A DNA stretch of 64,000 nucleotides from Ephemerocybe angulata (taxonomy: Eukaryota > Basidiomycota > Agaricomycetes > Agaricales > Psathyrellaceae). Positions 34,601 through 44,740 of this stretch are shown piece by piece. Where the stretch lies: the NCBI GenBank assembly GCA_013368325.1, contig JAACJK010000012.1, positions 124,001-188,000 of the forward strand, in the 5' to 3' direction. Made by a program: the position numbers and the translations under genes. The notes below the pieces were generated by a model, which saw only the letters and a list, made by a program, of their open reading frames with translations, was not told where the DNA came from and ran no database searches. Numbering within the stretch: position 1 is the stretch's first letter; every line of letters begins with the position of its first letter.

Positions 34601-34845
34601 ACAATTAACAAACGCGCTAACTAGGACACACACACCTCAATCCCGTTCAGTCCACCCTAATCTTCGATGCTTGGAAGGCGGGATTGAAAACCGGACTTTG
34701 CAGCTTACGATCTAGAATTGTCTCGCTCAAAGTAGCTGGCAAGAAGGTTCGAGAAGTGAAGAAGTTCGATCAAGAGGATGTCGAGCTGGACGGGACTGGG
34801 TCTACAAACGACCCATACATAATACGCAACATAATCGTCACTTGA
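31677..34845 (+). CDS. Ribonucleotide reductase large-subunit paralogue lacking catalytic residues, 13 exons
   Basis: Thirteen exons (31677-31690, 31748-31795, 31857-31953, 32019-32039, 32099-32148, 32205-32262, 32307-32548, 32607-33215, 33265-33488, 33544-34171, 34231-34355, 34409-34578, 34651-34845) join through twelve GT-AG introns into exactly 827 codons. Class I R1 landmarks align in order: ATP-cone remnant (FSHDKLESRL), IERPQHLWLRTAL, GGSIGIGL, ALYLEPWH, MKKVESNSSWTTFCPSDA, FKDASNRKSN, AVQGLADAL, QSQSLNMYMN, AWKAGLKTGL. The chemistry is gone: the disulfide Cys of SSCF is Tyr (ITSYL, about residue 249), the NLCTE loop is NSLGG (467, losing thiyl Cys and Glu), the Cys of AVCNLAS is Tyr (ATYLSAS, 483), the radical-transfer YY is CS (GLCSL, 779-780), and the tail lacks the CxxxxC pair. 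Intact frame and splicing argue for a retained non-catalytic protein; its role is unknown. Known R1 makes dNDPs in the cytosol with R2. Confidence 0.85.
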
Positions 34846-36780
34846 TATGCAAATATACACCAATTGCCAATTGATAACGAGACTTGCGATTCCTATTCCC
34901 GAATAGTCTGTGTTTGACCTTCGCAGACCGCCATATCCGAAGCCTGCCATGAGGAACGATGAGCGAGTTTTGTCACGAAACCGGTGGCACTAGCACAACG
35001 TCCAAAAACCGCTACCAAATCTTTGCAGACCATCGATTACCTCCCCATTCACGAGCCGGCGCTTCCACGACTGAAAGGATGGTTCCAACCACAGACTCAA
35101 GAGTATGGTCGTCGAAAGTAGGGAAAGGGACGTCGTCCTCGGGGCAAGTGGCCCATTCAGGTGCAAATAGAATGAAATAGATCGTATGCGTGCATTCCAA
35201 GGTATCTCGTGACTTCTAATACACGTGAAGTACCAAGATCCAAGTACCAAGAGCTCAAGGGTTCAAGTCCCGATGCGGCCATCCCTTTTCTTCTTTTCTG
35301 CCTTGGGTGTAAAGAGGGATTTTCGGCCAGCTGAAAATCCCCATCTATGTTGCACAGTAGACAGTGAATGCGATACACATATATTAGCCTATCCATCATG
35401 TATTCAAGTGTTCAAAAGTATGCTACCAGAAAAGAGGATGGCGGCCTGACCGCGGCGGCAGGGCCCTCTAACCTCAACCATCACCAGTAGACACTCCATA
35501 CATGATCCACCTCCTCAAACTTCCGCACTTTACCCTCGCACCCCGAACCTTGCAAACCAACGACGGCTGCAATCGCACCCCCGATGTACACCTTTGCTCG
35601 CCCCTCCCAGCACTCACAAAGCACCCGCAAGCCGTGCCCACTCCCACACGCACTCGCCGAGCAACGAGCCGGCAAATCGGCAAAGATGACCTCGACACTC
35701 ACTCCCGAACCGTTCTCATTTCCTTCACTCGCACACCGGCATCCAATGCGTCGCCGAATCGAGTTTGAACATGCGCCGGCCATCGCTTCGATCCCCGATG
35801 GATGGTAAGCTGACAACGGTCGGCGATTATGCTGGCTGTGGGGTGCTGATGCGGTCAGTGCCCATTTTCCTGCATAACTGCGCAGCGCACTCACCCCTCA
35901 ACAGTACACCAGAACCCTGCAGGCATCGAGAACCACAGAAAACGAAGACTACAAGGTCAGTCAACTCCAAATTCGAGGGAATGGCGTGCATGGCTTACCT
36001 TCGAATAGATTCTGCTTGGGATGAGCGCCAAGCGAGCTAACCGCCCGAAGAATGTGTAGCACACGTCCGGAGTGTGCAACAGTTGTCGGAGATGGAGATG
36101 TGAGGAGGCTAGTTGGGGTGCGACGGTAAATACCCGGCGCGGTTCGACATGGCGCACGACGACAAGAGCTGTCGTTGATTCGACTGCATGGGATGGCATT
36201 GCACTGGCGGGATGGCAGTCACTGCGTGAATGTGAGTGTCCCATCTACATGCTACGCTCGTACAACCGACTTACCTTGCCCAGCTCGGCCTGCCTCGGGA
36301 CGGCGCGCATGCCAGAATCTCTCGTGGCAAGGAAAGACATTCCCAGAGTTCGATGGGATGGCGGTTGGATGAACAAGCTGGGTACATACAATGGTGAATA
36401 TGTGATTGGATTCTATCCGAGGCTCAAAGTGAACTGATAGTTTCCGTCAGCACGCGATTCCGACACAACACAGGCGCACACTCACCTCGCGGCCACCTGA
36501 GATCGACGAAAGCGGCCAGATGAAGCTCGACGACGCTGACGGCGCAACACTCCAGCCAACGTGGCCCCCGGACACGACCTCAAAGCATCCAAAACTGGGA
36601 ACATACGCGCCTGGCGTCGACGACGAATCCAGAGAATGACGGCGGTGGAGACGAATGAAAGAGGGTGCTGGTGTACGAGAAGACTGCCGAGGCGTCAAGG
36701 ATCTCGGACCCCCCGAATATCAAAAACGCCGGCCCAAGCTCTGCCATGTGAGCTCGACACCATCTCTCGACGCCCTCAGT
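34846..36780. other. Intergenic and low-complexity DNA, no gene recognised
   Basis: There are no convincing exons. A minus-strand frame at 35481-35894 ends plausibly (FEEVDHVWSVYW), but it is Gly/Cys/Ala-rich and matches nothing I know. Confidence 0.3.
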
Positions 36781-36782
36781 AC

Positions 36783-37060
36783 CGTCACAGCAGCCAAAGT
36801 GATCCCCCTCGCGTCCAACGACGCTGGGAATCGTATTCCCTTAGCTCACCGCCTTCCGCTGTGGACCTTAATCCACCGCCCTCCCCTCGCGACCCGCGTC
36901 CAACGACGCCACGTCCGCCAAGGGTCATTTACTCTCACCCACCAGCTTCCCCTCGCGTCCAACGGTGTTGGGGATTGTATCCCTTACCCCAACGCCCTCT
37001 CCTCGCCTGCGACGATGCTGCGGTTATTCCTCCACCCACCGCTCTCCCCTAGCGTCCACC
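36783..37060 (+). repeat. Degenerate tandem repeat around CCCTCGCGTCCAACG
   Basis: The block C(C)CCTCGCGTCCAACG recurs at about 36806, 36890 (as CCTCGCGACCCGCGTCCAACG), 36950 and, further diverged, 37045, with intervening text rich in CACCGCCTTCC/CACCAGCTTCC. Spacing is about 60-90 bp. Translated, it gives Pro/Arg/His-rich low-complexity peptide and I do not treat it as coding. Confidence 0.4.
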
Positions 37061-37099
37061 AACTTGTACGTTCGCCTCCTACAATACTAGCCCCAACTA

Positions 37100-37800
37100 A
37101 CAGATATGTAGATCATCGCACTGACGCGCCCGGACGCGGCGACTTCCCGACCGAGCGTCTTGACCGAAATGCCGACGAGCTCGACAAAGCTCCTGCCAAT
37201 CCTGAACGGACTACCACCACGACCCAATGCCTTTCCCAATGCCCGAGCCAATGCAAATGCAAATGCCGATCGACGACCCGTCCGTCGTTTCCATCATGGC
37301 GGCGCAGGTACACAAACACCAGCAGTACGAGATACCGCCCATGCTCAACTCCCGCCTTACTCAAAGTCAAAATCAAAGCCACGCCCACGCGCAGACGCAA
37401 GGGCAGACGCATACTCATGAGCTGCATATGCGTAACGCAAATGCAAACGCACCAGCTTTCACAACACCAGCCGCAATACCAAGTCCGCTGGACCTCTCCG
37501 TCTCATCCTCCCTTCCTCTCAGCCGATCGCACCAATCACAACCACAACCACCTGTACAATCACCTCAACAAGATTCGACAGTCGCTAAGCGCACAGTATA
37601 AGGGATCGTATACGATTATGATTGTCACGGTTGGACGGGTATGTTTTCTTTCGGTTTGTACACGGGATTGTTGCTGCTGATTGGTTTTGTAGGAGGAGCG
37701 ACTTGGGCACTTTAGTAGAATGTAATCATGCATTTTGAACATAGAGCGAATGTCTAGTACCAGCCAAACCCGGACGTCGGCTACACGTCGTGGTGCTCGC
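37100..37800 (+). other. Gln/Asn/His/Pro-rich low-complexity frame
   Basis: Plus-strand frames at 37227-37601 and 37400-37600 are rich in Gln, His, Asn and Pro (for example MQMQMPIDDP, QSQNQSHAHAQTQGQTHTHE). Such runs are typical of fungal transcription-factor linkers, so this could be a remnant of a regulator. I see no DNA-binding domain and cannot define exons. Confidence 0.25.
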
Positions 37801-37806
37801 GCTTTC

Positions 37807-38420
37807 GGCGACCGCGTATTCATGCAGGCTTGAAAAAAATGTGAGAATCTCGTACGCCGTGTACTTGTATCAAAACTCACCTAGTTTCGCTGTCCACAGC
37901 ACTCGACCTCTCGCCAATCCCAATGTGGTCTTGATGTTCAAGGTCGTCGTCGGTGCCGTAACGCGCGGGGCACGCGCTGCTATGGTGGTTATTCGGCGAC
38001 CGTGTGGTCAGGAGGGTTGGAATCGAAAGGTATGCCTCTCGTCCATACTATTACTGTTAAGTAACTCACCAATTATTTTTCAATTTCCCTCGTACCCCAC
38101 ATTCTCCACTCGCGCCGATCCCAGAGTTGACGCGAGCTCGTCGTCGCCACTGTCTCCTGGCCTCACCGTCCTACACGCGAGGCTTGTTCTGCTACTCTGC
38201 TTGTGCGACGACTGCGATGATCGTGTAGTCAAGTCTTGGAAAAAGAGGTTGAGTCTGCCATTCGCTCTGCGATTGTGTCACAACTTACCTGGGATCGCGT
38301 CGCGTTACTTTTAGCCATGCTGCACTCTCGTGCCAGCGTGTTCAAGGTCCGTCATCCTTGTCTCTGCGTCGTATTCCACTTTGTTTACCATTCTCTCAGA
38401 CCGTCGTCATCGTCGTCTAG
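37807..38420 (+). repeat. Probable degenerate tandem array, about 200-bp units
   Basis: Three blocks spaced about 190-215 bp apart begin with similar text: TTCGGCGACCGCGTATTCATG near 37805 (only partly conserved), TTCGGCGACCGTGTGGTCAGG near 37993 and GATGATCGTGTAGTCAAG near 38213. Each is followed some 60 bp later by an (A)ACTCAC or ACTTACC motif and then a C/T-rich stretch. Divergence is high and the array is a visual call. Confidence 0.35.
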
Positions 38421-38682
38421 GCTTCCGTGGTCGTGCTGGTTGCGGTGAGAGAGCTATGCATGGCTTTTTGTAGTCGGATGCGGGTATATGGTGGACGTCG
38501 TCTGGACTGTGTGGGGTTCTGTACTACGTAACAAATTTCGTCTCCACCCACCATCCCTTACTTTGTTCCTCATACACGTTTACCTCTCCCAAAATTCTCT
38601 ATCTGTTTACATTTGTTCCGTTTCTCTATTTTCTTTAGTTACTAGCTTGGTTACACTTTCCATAGTAGTTGGCTTGAGTTTT

Positions 38683-38724
38683 GGATCCCCGTCTCCGATG
38701 AGCGGAGACGGAGAACGGGGATCC
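38683..38724. repeat. Large inverted repeat (palindrome) with short insertion
   Basis: GGATCCCCGTCTCCG at 38683-38697 is followed 5 bases later by its reverse complement, CGGAGACG...GGGATCC, with 7 extra bases (GAGAACG) inserted in the right arm. The DNA or RNA could fold into a strong hairpin with a bulge. It lies in a C/T-rich non-coding stretch. Confidence 0.75.
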
Positions 38725-38729
38725 GCGCT

Positions 38730-39316
38730 CGAGAACTTTGGACCCGAATTCCATTTCGTTCCCAAAATCACGCTATCGGACCCCACATCTCCCTATGACC
38801 TCTTTCCTCGTTCCTTTCTCTTTCTCTCTTCCGACGCTCGTCGTTCATTCTCCCTTCTTTATGGTCGCAACGAAAATTAACTCAGAATAATTGACGGACC
38901 TCAGCTGCACCTTCCCTTATAGGACTCCCTTGCCTTGCGTATCAGATTGGGCCGCGAGTCTTGGGTGAAATCTGCATGTAAAACTGTGCGCTCTACATCG
39001 TCAGTGAGTCCTGTTAATTCTCTGAGAGTCAGAAACTCACCTACAACCAACAGCAGCACCGACAATAGGACGACCGAACTCGGTCTCATCCGAGCTTCTC
39101 AATGCTGACGCTGGGCCACAGTGGTATGTCCGCGGTGCATGGCTGCATGTGCGTAACGCGTCAATGGGACCAGAGGGCTTTTCCGTGACAACTCCGTATT
39201 ATTCAACTCGACGTACCCGAATCATTTATGGTCATATATACAAGTGGGTAGCAAATACATGGTTCGGCGTATCACAAACATGCTATGTTTTACAAGGCGA
39301 ACTAACTAAATAGGCT
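38730..39316. other. Intergenic, no gene recognised
   Basis: C/T-rich sequence and short frames only; downstream of F-box copy 3. Confidence 0.4.
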
Positions 39317-40906
39317 TCAATAATCCCATATCTTGTGTCTTTCGTACTCTTGGAAAGGAATGCACCGTAAATAGTAACCTAAGCCTCGGTTCGGTATACG
39401 CAGACGATTTTGGAGATCTGATTCAACAACTACGGGGTCATCAACCCGAGATACGGTGATCAGACATGGAACACCGCCAAACTTCGCATCCAAGAAGGCC
39501 AGCTCCGCGTCCAAGTTAAAACCGCGTTCGAGGTTGTGCAACTCCAGATGCTCAAGCTTCGGGAGAAACGGAGGTAACGCTTCGTCGTCACGGTTCCGCT
39601 CCAAGGACTTGATAATGTATCCAAATGTGTTGCAATCCAAAACGAGATGGCGGAGCGAAGTGAGGTTAGGGAGGGTGATGTGTGTATACGCGCTGGTTCG
39701 CACTAGATCACATATGCGAAGGGTTTGGAGAGTATTGACGATATTCGACCGATGTAGGAAGTCCCTTATCTTCCTGGAGACACCATCCGACTCTGTACCA
39801 TCTACGTTGAACTCCATATCGAGGTGCTCCAGCAAGGGTGTCTGGAGTAAATTGAGGATGTCGGCTCCTGCGCGTCGCAACGCAAAGCGTCGCAAGTTAG
39901 GCAACTCGAGCGGCATCATACCGTCAAGCAAAATTGCATTCCAACGAAGTTCCCCGTAGTTGAGATCTATGGTGAGTGTCACCAAGGAAGCGCAATCGCG
40001 AAGAGCGTGAAAAAGACTGGGGCCACCCCAATCCCAACGGATGGAGAATTCGGTGAGACGACGCATGAATCCAGACTGCAAGTGAAGGGAGGTTTCTTCT
40101 GCCGTCACCTGGCTCAAAAATGCGTCTTCATGATCAGGGAGGTAGAGGCGGAAGACTTGCACCGCTGGCAATAAGGCGAACATGGACCTGTGTCCCTCGA
40201 AATCGTCCCAGGGAAAGGCGCTGTTCTCGATAAAGGATAGGGAGAAGGATTTTAGGGTGATCCAGGGAGAAGAGGCGGGCGCATCAGCCATTGAGTTCAT
40301 CCACGTCCTACAACACCTCGTGCTTGATATGCATAACGTGAAATGGGCAATGGGAGGACCCTCATTCATGAGCTGAATCAAAGCCGGATGGGTGGTGTGA
40401 CAACGATGATCTCCGTCTCCACACGGGCAATAGAGCTCGGTCGCGATATAGCGTACTACCTTCGGTATGGTCCCGCTCCGCCCTAGCCATGCCACCATCT
40501 TCTTGTAGCTGATCTCCTCGTGCTTGTGCACCCATGTGATAGATGCGCTGTCCCTGCCCTGACACCAGCAGGCTTTGATCGTGATGCTGCTCCACAACCG
40601 TTTAGTGAGAAGGCATGCTTCCCGCCACCGTTTGCACACGAGTACAAGATTTAGCAACTCGTTTCGCGCCTCGTGATTCAGTACGAATGGAAGGACCTCC
40701 GTGAATATATCCCCCAAGATTTCCAACGGGATCCTTCTAACCGCAGAAAGAACGCCTTGAACCGTGAGCCGCTTGTCATCTAGCCTCGCAAGTTGGTCGA
40801 GAAGGAGGTTTCGACGCTGTTCGATATCCTTCAGTACTCCCTGGGCCAAAAGAATCTCGTGGTCCAGAGGATCGGCAGTACTTGAACGAAACCGGTCGAA
40901 GTTCAT
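39317..40906 (-). CDS. F-box-like protein (copy 3)
   Basis: A single-exon protein of 529 residues from ATG 40906 (MNFDRFRSS), chosen because it matches the N-termini of the paralogues; an in-frame ATG also exists at 40927. It has a coiled-coil helix (VLKDIEQRRNLLLDQLARLD), then the F-box (LSAVRRIPLEILGDIFTEVL, LLNLVLVCKRWREACLLTKR, LWSSI), a Cys/His-containing insert (YCPCGDGDHRCHTTHP) and a Leu-rich-repeat-like C-terminal two thirds (LQTLRICDL, LRHLVLDCN). The tail YYLRCIPFQEYERHKIWDY matches copies 2 and 4. It is transcribed divergently from copy 4. Inferred role: SCF substrate receptor with unknown target. Confidence 0.85.
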   Translation of the reverse strand: MNFDRFRSSTADPLDHEILLAQGVLKDIEQRRNLLLDQLARLDDKRLTVQGVLSAVRRIPLEILGDIFTEVLPFVLNHEARNELLNLVLVCKRWREACLLTKRLWSSITIKACWCQGRDSASITWVHKHEEISYKKMVAWLGRSGTIPKVVRYIATELYCPCGDGDHRCHTTHPALIQLMNEGPPIAHFTLCISSTRCCRTWMNSMADAPASSPWITLKSFSLSFIENSAFPWDDFEGHRSMFALLPAVQVFRLYLPDHEDAFLSQVTAEETSLHLQSGFMRRLTEFSIRWDWGGPSLFHALRDCASLVTLTIDLNYGELRWNAILLDGMMPLELPNLRRFALRRAGADILNLLQTPLLEHLDMEFNVDGTESDGVSRKIRDFLHRSNIVNTLQTLRICDLVRTSAYTHITLPNLTSLRHLVLDCNTFGYIIKSLERNRDDEALPPFLPKLEHLELHNLERGFNLDAELAFLDAKFGGVPCLITVSRVDDPVVVESDLQNRLRIPNRGLGYYLRCIPFQEYERHKIWDY

Positions 40907-41631
40907 GATTTGAGGAGGGGAGATCATCAAGATTTGGAGTTTGGAGAAGAGATAAAAAAAGATAGTCCAGAGAGTTCAGAAAAAGGGGAGAAAGATGAAG
41001 ATAGTTATGATATGGGGAAATGCACAGTGAAGAGTGGAGAGAAAGCTGCGAGATGAGATGGATAGCTCGATAATGACCTTATAGACTCGATGCCTGGCGT
41101 ATTTGATGGAACGAGTCAATATCGAGTGTAAATGGGTAAAAAAGTGTTATTTGACTTACCGATCCTTGGGTCCTGAGGGTTCATCCAATTGGATATGGAT
41201 TCTCCACCTCGGGTATCGATCTGCCTTGAGATTAACTGAATCAGTCGTATATAGGCAAAAAAAAAAGGGAAAGGGAACGCTTACGACCAAATGGCTCGGG
41301 AGAACACTATCTAGGGAACACGTGAATTGGCGCTACTGGCATCCATTTGCGTACGTTCCTCCATTCGAGTTTCCAAGATCCCAGATGCGCAAATGAATTG
41401 TGGAGAGCGAGCCTTGAGCAGATGAGGCGCCGCTAAGACATCGCTAGATGATACAGAGCGCATGACGGCTATAAGAAGAAGACAAGGTGGTTAGGTAGTT
41501 AACCGGAATAGACAGAGCCAAGCGCCACCACCGGTAACTCAAGGAACTCCCACGCTTCGCCCACCCACTTCCACTGGCACAAAGTTCTCACTCCTATATT
41601 GTCACGTCGCGCACCATTACACGTTGCTCAT
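40907..41631. promoter_or_regulatory. Shared upstream region of two divergent F-box genes
   Basis: The 725 bp between the start codons of copies 3 and 4 must contain both promoters. The side next to copy 3 is purine-rich on the plus strand (GAGAAGATAAAAAAAGATAG), and there is a poly-A run near 41259. No clear TATA box can be assigned to either gene. Confidence 0.4.
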
Positions 41632-43263
41632 ATGGCGTCCTCGAAGACCCTTTCTGACTACATCAACTCGAATAACCCTCCTCACCCAGAGGCAATAAAG
41701 TTTGCTCGTTCCGCTATCGACGACATATCAACTCAAATCGGCGTTTTGATGAACGAAGTGGAGTTCCTGGAATCCGAGAGGAAAAAAATTCGCGCAGTGG
41801 TATCCCCCATCCGAGTGATGCCTTCGGAGCTGCTGAGCGAATTCTTTTTGCTGGCCGCTTTCGCCGAGAAAAACGCGGCTCGGAGAAGAACTGTCGGTGC
41901 TTTGCAAAGGGTATGTCGTCGGTGGCGCGACGTTGCCCTTGAAACGCACGGGTTATGGACTGAAGCCGTTGTATCATCTGTATCGCACAGCCAGTCTGGA
42001 TACACAAGTCCTTCTTCCCTCAGCGATCAGCGACCTTCAGACGAAGAGCCTTCCCATGAAGAGGAATTCAAAATGATCACTTCATGGTTGAGCCGAGCGG
42101 CGTTACTACCGAAGTCGATTGGATACAGCGTTACGAGAACCTGTCTTTGCGTTGAAGGAAATGAATGTATCGCTCTCTCACCAACGCTGGACAAACTAAT
42201 AAAACATGGTCCCTTACTCGATCACATATCCCTCACAATGCCCACCGCTGCATGCTTTCGGTCATGGGTTCAATCCCTTGTCAAGGAAGAAGAATCCCCA
42301 CCCTCATCCTGGCACTCCCTTCGTTCCCTAAAGTTGGCCCTTATGGACGGAGACTTACAATTCTGGAACGATGCGAGCGACCCTACCCGAAGCATTTTCG
42401 CTCTACTTCCTACAGTAAAATCCCTGGGGCTCTGCCTCCCAACAAGTGCACACGATCTCCCGGCTCTCCTCGTCCGCCCTATTCACATTCCTGACCCCAT
42501 ACTCGCCGGTTTGACCGTCTTGAGCGTCAAGTGGGATTGGGCAGGAAGTTCTCTATTCAAGTTACTCTCATCTTGCGCACGTTTGGAAATACTCGCCGTC
42601 GATCTCGGAAACGGCGAACCATTCGACACAGACGACTCCACGCACACGCTATCTAGGCTTAGAGTGGCGCCTCTTGTTCTTTCGTCACTACAGGAGTTTT
42701 ATCTCAGAGATGGAAGCTTCAGAATTTTGGAGTTCGTCCGGTTCCCCGCGCTCTCCGTACTCGATATGGAATTGGACGTCGACAGAGAGGAAACGATTAC
42801 AGCATCAAGTGCGCTCGGCTCCTTCCTCACCTCGTCCAACTTAGTGGGAATGATCAAGAATATCCGCCTGTGTGGTTTGATCGGTACAGAAGGCATTGTA
42901 ACCCTTTCACTCCCGGTACTCACATCTTTGCGCGTCCTAGAGCTGGACAGTTCGTGGGTCAGCACATATCGTTTCATGAACAGTCAGGATGAACGTAAAT
43001 CCCAGCAAAATATCTTCCCTTCGCTCCTGCGTCTGAATCTACTTAACCTTCATTATTATTTCGAATCCCTTTCCTGCGAAATGGCGTTCCTTCGCGCTCG
43101 TCAAAATTCCTCCCCATGTCTAATCACCGTTTCTTATGCCGAGGAGCTTCGTCTCACCGAGGCAAGGCTGGCACGTCGCCTTCGTTCAGTAGGAAACCAA
43201 AGCCTTTCGCTGCGAATGATACCTCCTTCCGATTACGAATCGGAGAGATCCTGGATTCAATAG
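41632..43263 (+). CDS. F-box-like protein (copy 4)
   Basis: A single-exon protein of 543 residues from ATG 41632 (MASSKTLSDY); upstream in-frame codons lack an ATG. A coiled-coil helix (IDDISTQIGVLMNEVEFLES) precedes the F-box (SPIRVMPSELLSEFFLLAAF, then ALQRVCRRWRDVALETHGLW). The insert RTCLCVEGNECIALSPTLDK corresponds to the Cys-bearing insert of the paralogues, and Leu-rich-repeat-like strands follow (LRVLELDSSWVS). It ends LSLRMIPPSDYESERSWIQ. It is head to head with copy 3, but the two are no more alike than any other pair by eye, so a recent inverted duplication is not supported. Inferred role: SCF substrate receptor. Confidence 0.85.
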   Translation: MASSKTLSDYINSNNPPHPEAIKFARSAIDDISTQIGVLMNEVEFLESERKKIRAVVSPIRVMPSELLSEFFLLAAFAEKNAARRRTVGALQRVCRRWRDVALETHGLWTEAVVSSVSHSQSGYTSPSSLSDQRPSDEEPSHEEEFKMITSWLSRAALLPKSIGYSVTRTCLCVEGNECIALSPTLDKLIKHGPLLDHISLTMPTAACFRSWVQSLVKEEESPPSSWHSLRSLKLALMDGDLQFWNDASDPTRSIFALLPTVKSLGLCLPTSAHDLPALLVRPIHIPDPILAGLTVLSVKWDWAGSSLFKLLSSCARLEILAVDLGNGEPFDTDDSTHTLSRLRVAPLVLSSLQEFYLRDGSFRILEFVRFPALSVLDMELDVDREETITASSALGSFLTSSNLVGMIKNIRLCGLIGTEGIVTLSLPVLTSLRVLELDSSWVSTYRFMNSQDERKSQQNIFPSLLRLNLLNLHYYFESLSCEMAFLRARQNSSPCLITVSYAEELRLTEARLARRLRSVGNQSLSLRMIPPSDYESERSWIQ

Positions 43264-43648
43264 AAAACTTCAATGTAAATTTCCTTAGCAATGATTGACA
43301 ATACTTTCTTGATGATTGAACAGGAATGCCCATAGGGCCATAGATGTGAAAATGACCAAGAGGTAGATGACCTTACAGAGTTTGGCCCTTTCCACCTGTG
43401 GCAAAGCGGCCAATGCTGCGCACGGCAATTACATCCTCGGCATTTTTGACAACCCGTTGACAAACGAATCATATTGTCATTCAGGTGCACTTCCCAAGGG
43501 GACAGTGTCACAGTCAAGTCACAGTGTCTCGGCGTCCTAGTGCATCAAGGCAGCAGTGAATAATCAGGTCAATAATTCAGAATGATCGTCCGAATGGTAT
43601 CTCATAGTGGCCAATCCAATCCCAGCTATGAGTCGTGACCAATCGCGC

Positions 43649-43748
43649 GAGTTCCATGTGGCATAGCGTAGAATATATGATTAGACAGATGTAAATATGA
43701 GTGTACACAGTGAAATGGCATGGTGGTGAACGACACCTGCGCACCTCC
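43649..43748 (+). repeat. Dispersed repeat, copy 2 (partner at 11411-11505)
   Basis: Matches the reverse strand of 11411-11505, including GAGTTCC, TAGCGTAGA, ATTAGACAG, GTAAATATGAGTG and AATGGCATGGTGGTGAACGA. The two copies are in opposite orientation and 32 kb apart. Confidence 0.7.
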
Positions 43749-44263
43749 GTGACAGACACACCTGTTCCTACATCTCGCCTCACGTTTCTGCTTCCTCGCA
43801 CTCCCTCCAAGTCCCACTACCCCGTATCTCTCCTCCTACCGAAACGTGACAATCTCGCCCCCGATCGCGGAGCCAAACCAGCACCCGCAGTTGATGCAGA
43901 ATACCATATGCACCACCCCTCGCATCATACTGCTCATACTCCCACTCCCCAATCCTGCTTTTCCCCTCCCCCCTGTACCCCATGCCCACTCCCCGGGCAG
44001 TCAAATTGAACTCGAGCCCAAATTTGGTGGTGGGCGTCGTTTGAAGCGAGCACTGGTGGGCGTCGTTGGGCGCGAGCGTCAAGTGGTGGTGGTGGTGGCC
44101 CTGGTGGTGCTGGTTAAGTGGTGGTGAACCGGAGTGGATGCGTGCTTGGACTCACGGCACGTTTCGCTGAGCCTCTAAGAAGCCGTATCCTAACCCTCGC
44201 ATGGCTTCTGACGGCCATCTCATCCTCCCAGCGCACAAGCCGTGCGACGCAGCGACTACGAAT

Positions 44264-44740
44264 GCGGTGAGTGAGAGTCCGGTTCAAAGGAGATTATGAA
44301 TAGAACTCACATTTTCGTCGACCTCGAAGCATGGGACGATCGAGTACAGGGCTTCGAGTGCACCACTCTGCACACAGCCAGACGACGACGGAATGCACCA
44401 GCCGCGAGGGCTGGATCGCAGGGACTATGCAACTTACAGCAGTGAGCGCGACTGCGAGTGTTCTAGTAAGTCCAGATCCTTTCAAAGGTGTATGGGGTTA
44501 CTCACATTTTCGAAGACCTCAAAGCATACCGGCGCAGCCCACAATCAACGCCAGCCACAGGACCCCACCATCCTCTCACACAGCCTGACAGGTTACAACG
44601 TCGACGACGGGGTACATGAGCCGCAAAGGTGCGACATCAGATATCCACCGACGCGCACGCTGTAACCAGACTGTGTGTTGGAGTAAGTAAAAGGGTCTTT
44701 CGAGCCGTGTGGAACACTTACATTTCTCTAGGCTTATTTA
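44264..44740 (+). repeat. Tandem triplication, about 200-bp units with intron-like cores
   Basis: Three cores share the layout GT(A/G)AG...TTCAAAGG...ACTCACATTTTCG...CTC(A/G)AAGCAT, at about 44264-44335, 44466-44528 and, more diverged, 44682-44733 (GTAAGTAAAAG...ACTTACATTTCTCTAG). Each looks like a fungal intron: donor, CTCAC/CTTAC branch site and AG acceptor. Spacing is about 195-215 bp. This suggests a repeated exon-intron unit in a former or unrecognised gene. Confidence 0.45.

Noticed and set aside
35240..35300. tRNA-like T-arm (GGGTTCAAGTCCCG)
   Set aside because: The T-stem does not extend to five pairs, and no acceptor stem, D-arm or anticodon arm can be folded around it.
36655..37680. 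341-residue plus-strand open frame
   Set aside because: Most of it overlaps the degenerate tandem repeat and low-complexity DNA in which all frames stay open; there is no domain.
44180..44195. CCTAACCCTC resembling a telomere repeat
   Set aside because: A single occurrence with no tandem copies.
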